The position numbers and the translations under genes are program-made. 64,000 nt of DNA from Macrosoma leucophasiata. Taxonomy: Eukaryota; Arthropoda; Insecta; Lepidoptera; Hedylidae. How positions within the stretch are numbered: position 1 is the first letter of the stretch; every line of letters starts with the position of its first letter. The stretch lies in contig JAWQUS010000019.1 in the NCBI GenBank assembly GCA_036365455.1, positions 12,004,001-12,068,000 on the forward strand, read 5' to 3'. A model generated the notes under the pieces. The model did no database searches. It saw only the letters and a list, made by a program, of their open reading frames with translations, and was not told the origin of the DNA. Below are positions 63,605 through 64,000 of the stretch, piece after piece.

Positions 63605-63918
63605 TAACGTAACTTCACGCCTGTAATCCCCGAAGGGGTAGGCAGTGTAAAATGCATGCATTCAAGCATACATGCAAACACCCACGACTCGCCGGTTACG
63701 TTTTTTGGCCCATGTAACAGGTGGCGAACCTGTTGCCATCTTCGGGCACATTACCAAACTCCGAGGTACTGGGAAACTTCCAGAAAATGGAAAAAGCCCA
63801 ATACAACCAGTGATAAAGGATTTTAAACCGTTATCTCTAATCGTCCCCGACCCAGGAATCGAACCCAGGACCCCCAGCGTAGTAGTAGTAGGCTGCTACC
63901 ACTACGCTGCTGAGGCAG
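63605..63918 (-). mobile_element. Family B tRNA-derived SINE, full length
   Basis: Tail 'aacttcacgcctgtaatccc' at the left; head 'ccaggaatcgaacccaggacc' and 'ctacgctgctgaggcag' at the right. Confidence 0.82.
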
Positions 63919-64000
63919 GCAAAACAAAGTAAGATTGCAAAAAGACTGCTATAAGAGATGGTGGTGTAGCACCTAGTGTAATTCCTGTAGGTTTTAGTTG

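Overview
This window is eukaryotic and almost certainly from a moth or butterfly (Lepidoptera). There are no operons, ribosome binding sites or CRISPR arrays. What can be recognised is nearly all transposable-element sequence: the ubiquitous lepidopteran 'gcccgcgacttcgtccgcg' repeat, tRNA-derived and 5S-rRNA-derived SINE-like families, CR1/Daphne/RTE-like LINE 3' ends, a Penelope-like element, mariner, and hAT-type and other MITEs. I found no convincing host gene. It reads as gene-poor, nested-transposon DNA, perhaps intergenic or within a very long intron.

The centrepiece is a TIR-bounded DNA transposon at 30705-36889 (about 6.2 kb). It carries an intact three-exon gene (exons 32329-32524, 32769-35359, 35523-35807) that splices in frame to a predicted 1023-residue protein. 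The C-terminal half resembles a large insect family of uncharacterised, transposase-like proteins (DUF7869-like by my recognition), with a D...D...D/E pattern. The TIRs are 37 bp, and TIR-like motifs recur just inside the ends. The element interrupts an older TIR-bearing repeat (30418-30703 and 36890-37122), of which other copies lie at 2517-2612 and 4009-4396.

Layout. 1-5750: SINE-like and LINE-tail debris. 5748-9033: two nearly identical inverted Penelope-like copies (RT plus GIY-YIG) inserted together, flanked by a 14-bp duplication. 9050-27400: SINEs, a local direct duplication (14062/14770), CR1 fragments and a CCN array. 27438-29555: a Daphne/CR1-like LINE with an uninterrupted RT frame, nested in an older repeat. 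30418-37122: the nested DNA transposon. 37330-41990: a tandemly duplicated repeat, a nuclease-like transposon remnant, an unassigned 2-kb stretch, a hAT MITE and an RT C-terminal relic. 42000-49500: 5S-like SINE, CR1 LINE, a segmental duplication split by a LINE tail, and a cluster of perfect palindromes. 49500-64000: RTE remnant, a foldback, many copies of the abundant family A, a new-looking MITE, and a decayed mariner sitting in a LINE 3' region.

Repeat families are named here by letter. A: abundant SINE-like, about 290 bp, more than 25 copies. B: tRNA-headed SINE ('ctgcctcggtggcgtagtgg'). C: tRNA-headed SINE ('ggttagtccagcggtgc'). D: 5S-like SINE. E: LINE/SINE tail ('gatatctggcg'). F: 'cgcgacttcgtccgcg' repeat. 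G/H: composite 800-bp repeat. I: TIR repeat hosting the transposon. J: LINE tail ('ggttgcctggaagaaatcgc'). K: 'cggcccgccccggcttcgc' repeat. L: 'gaagagaattcttcca' repeat. N: tRNA-headed 'tagctcaattggaagag' repeat. A cross-cutting oddity is a set of near-perfect inverted duplications with 0-6-nt loops inside repeats that otherwise read one way, which looks like a template-switch signature.
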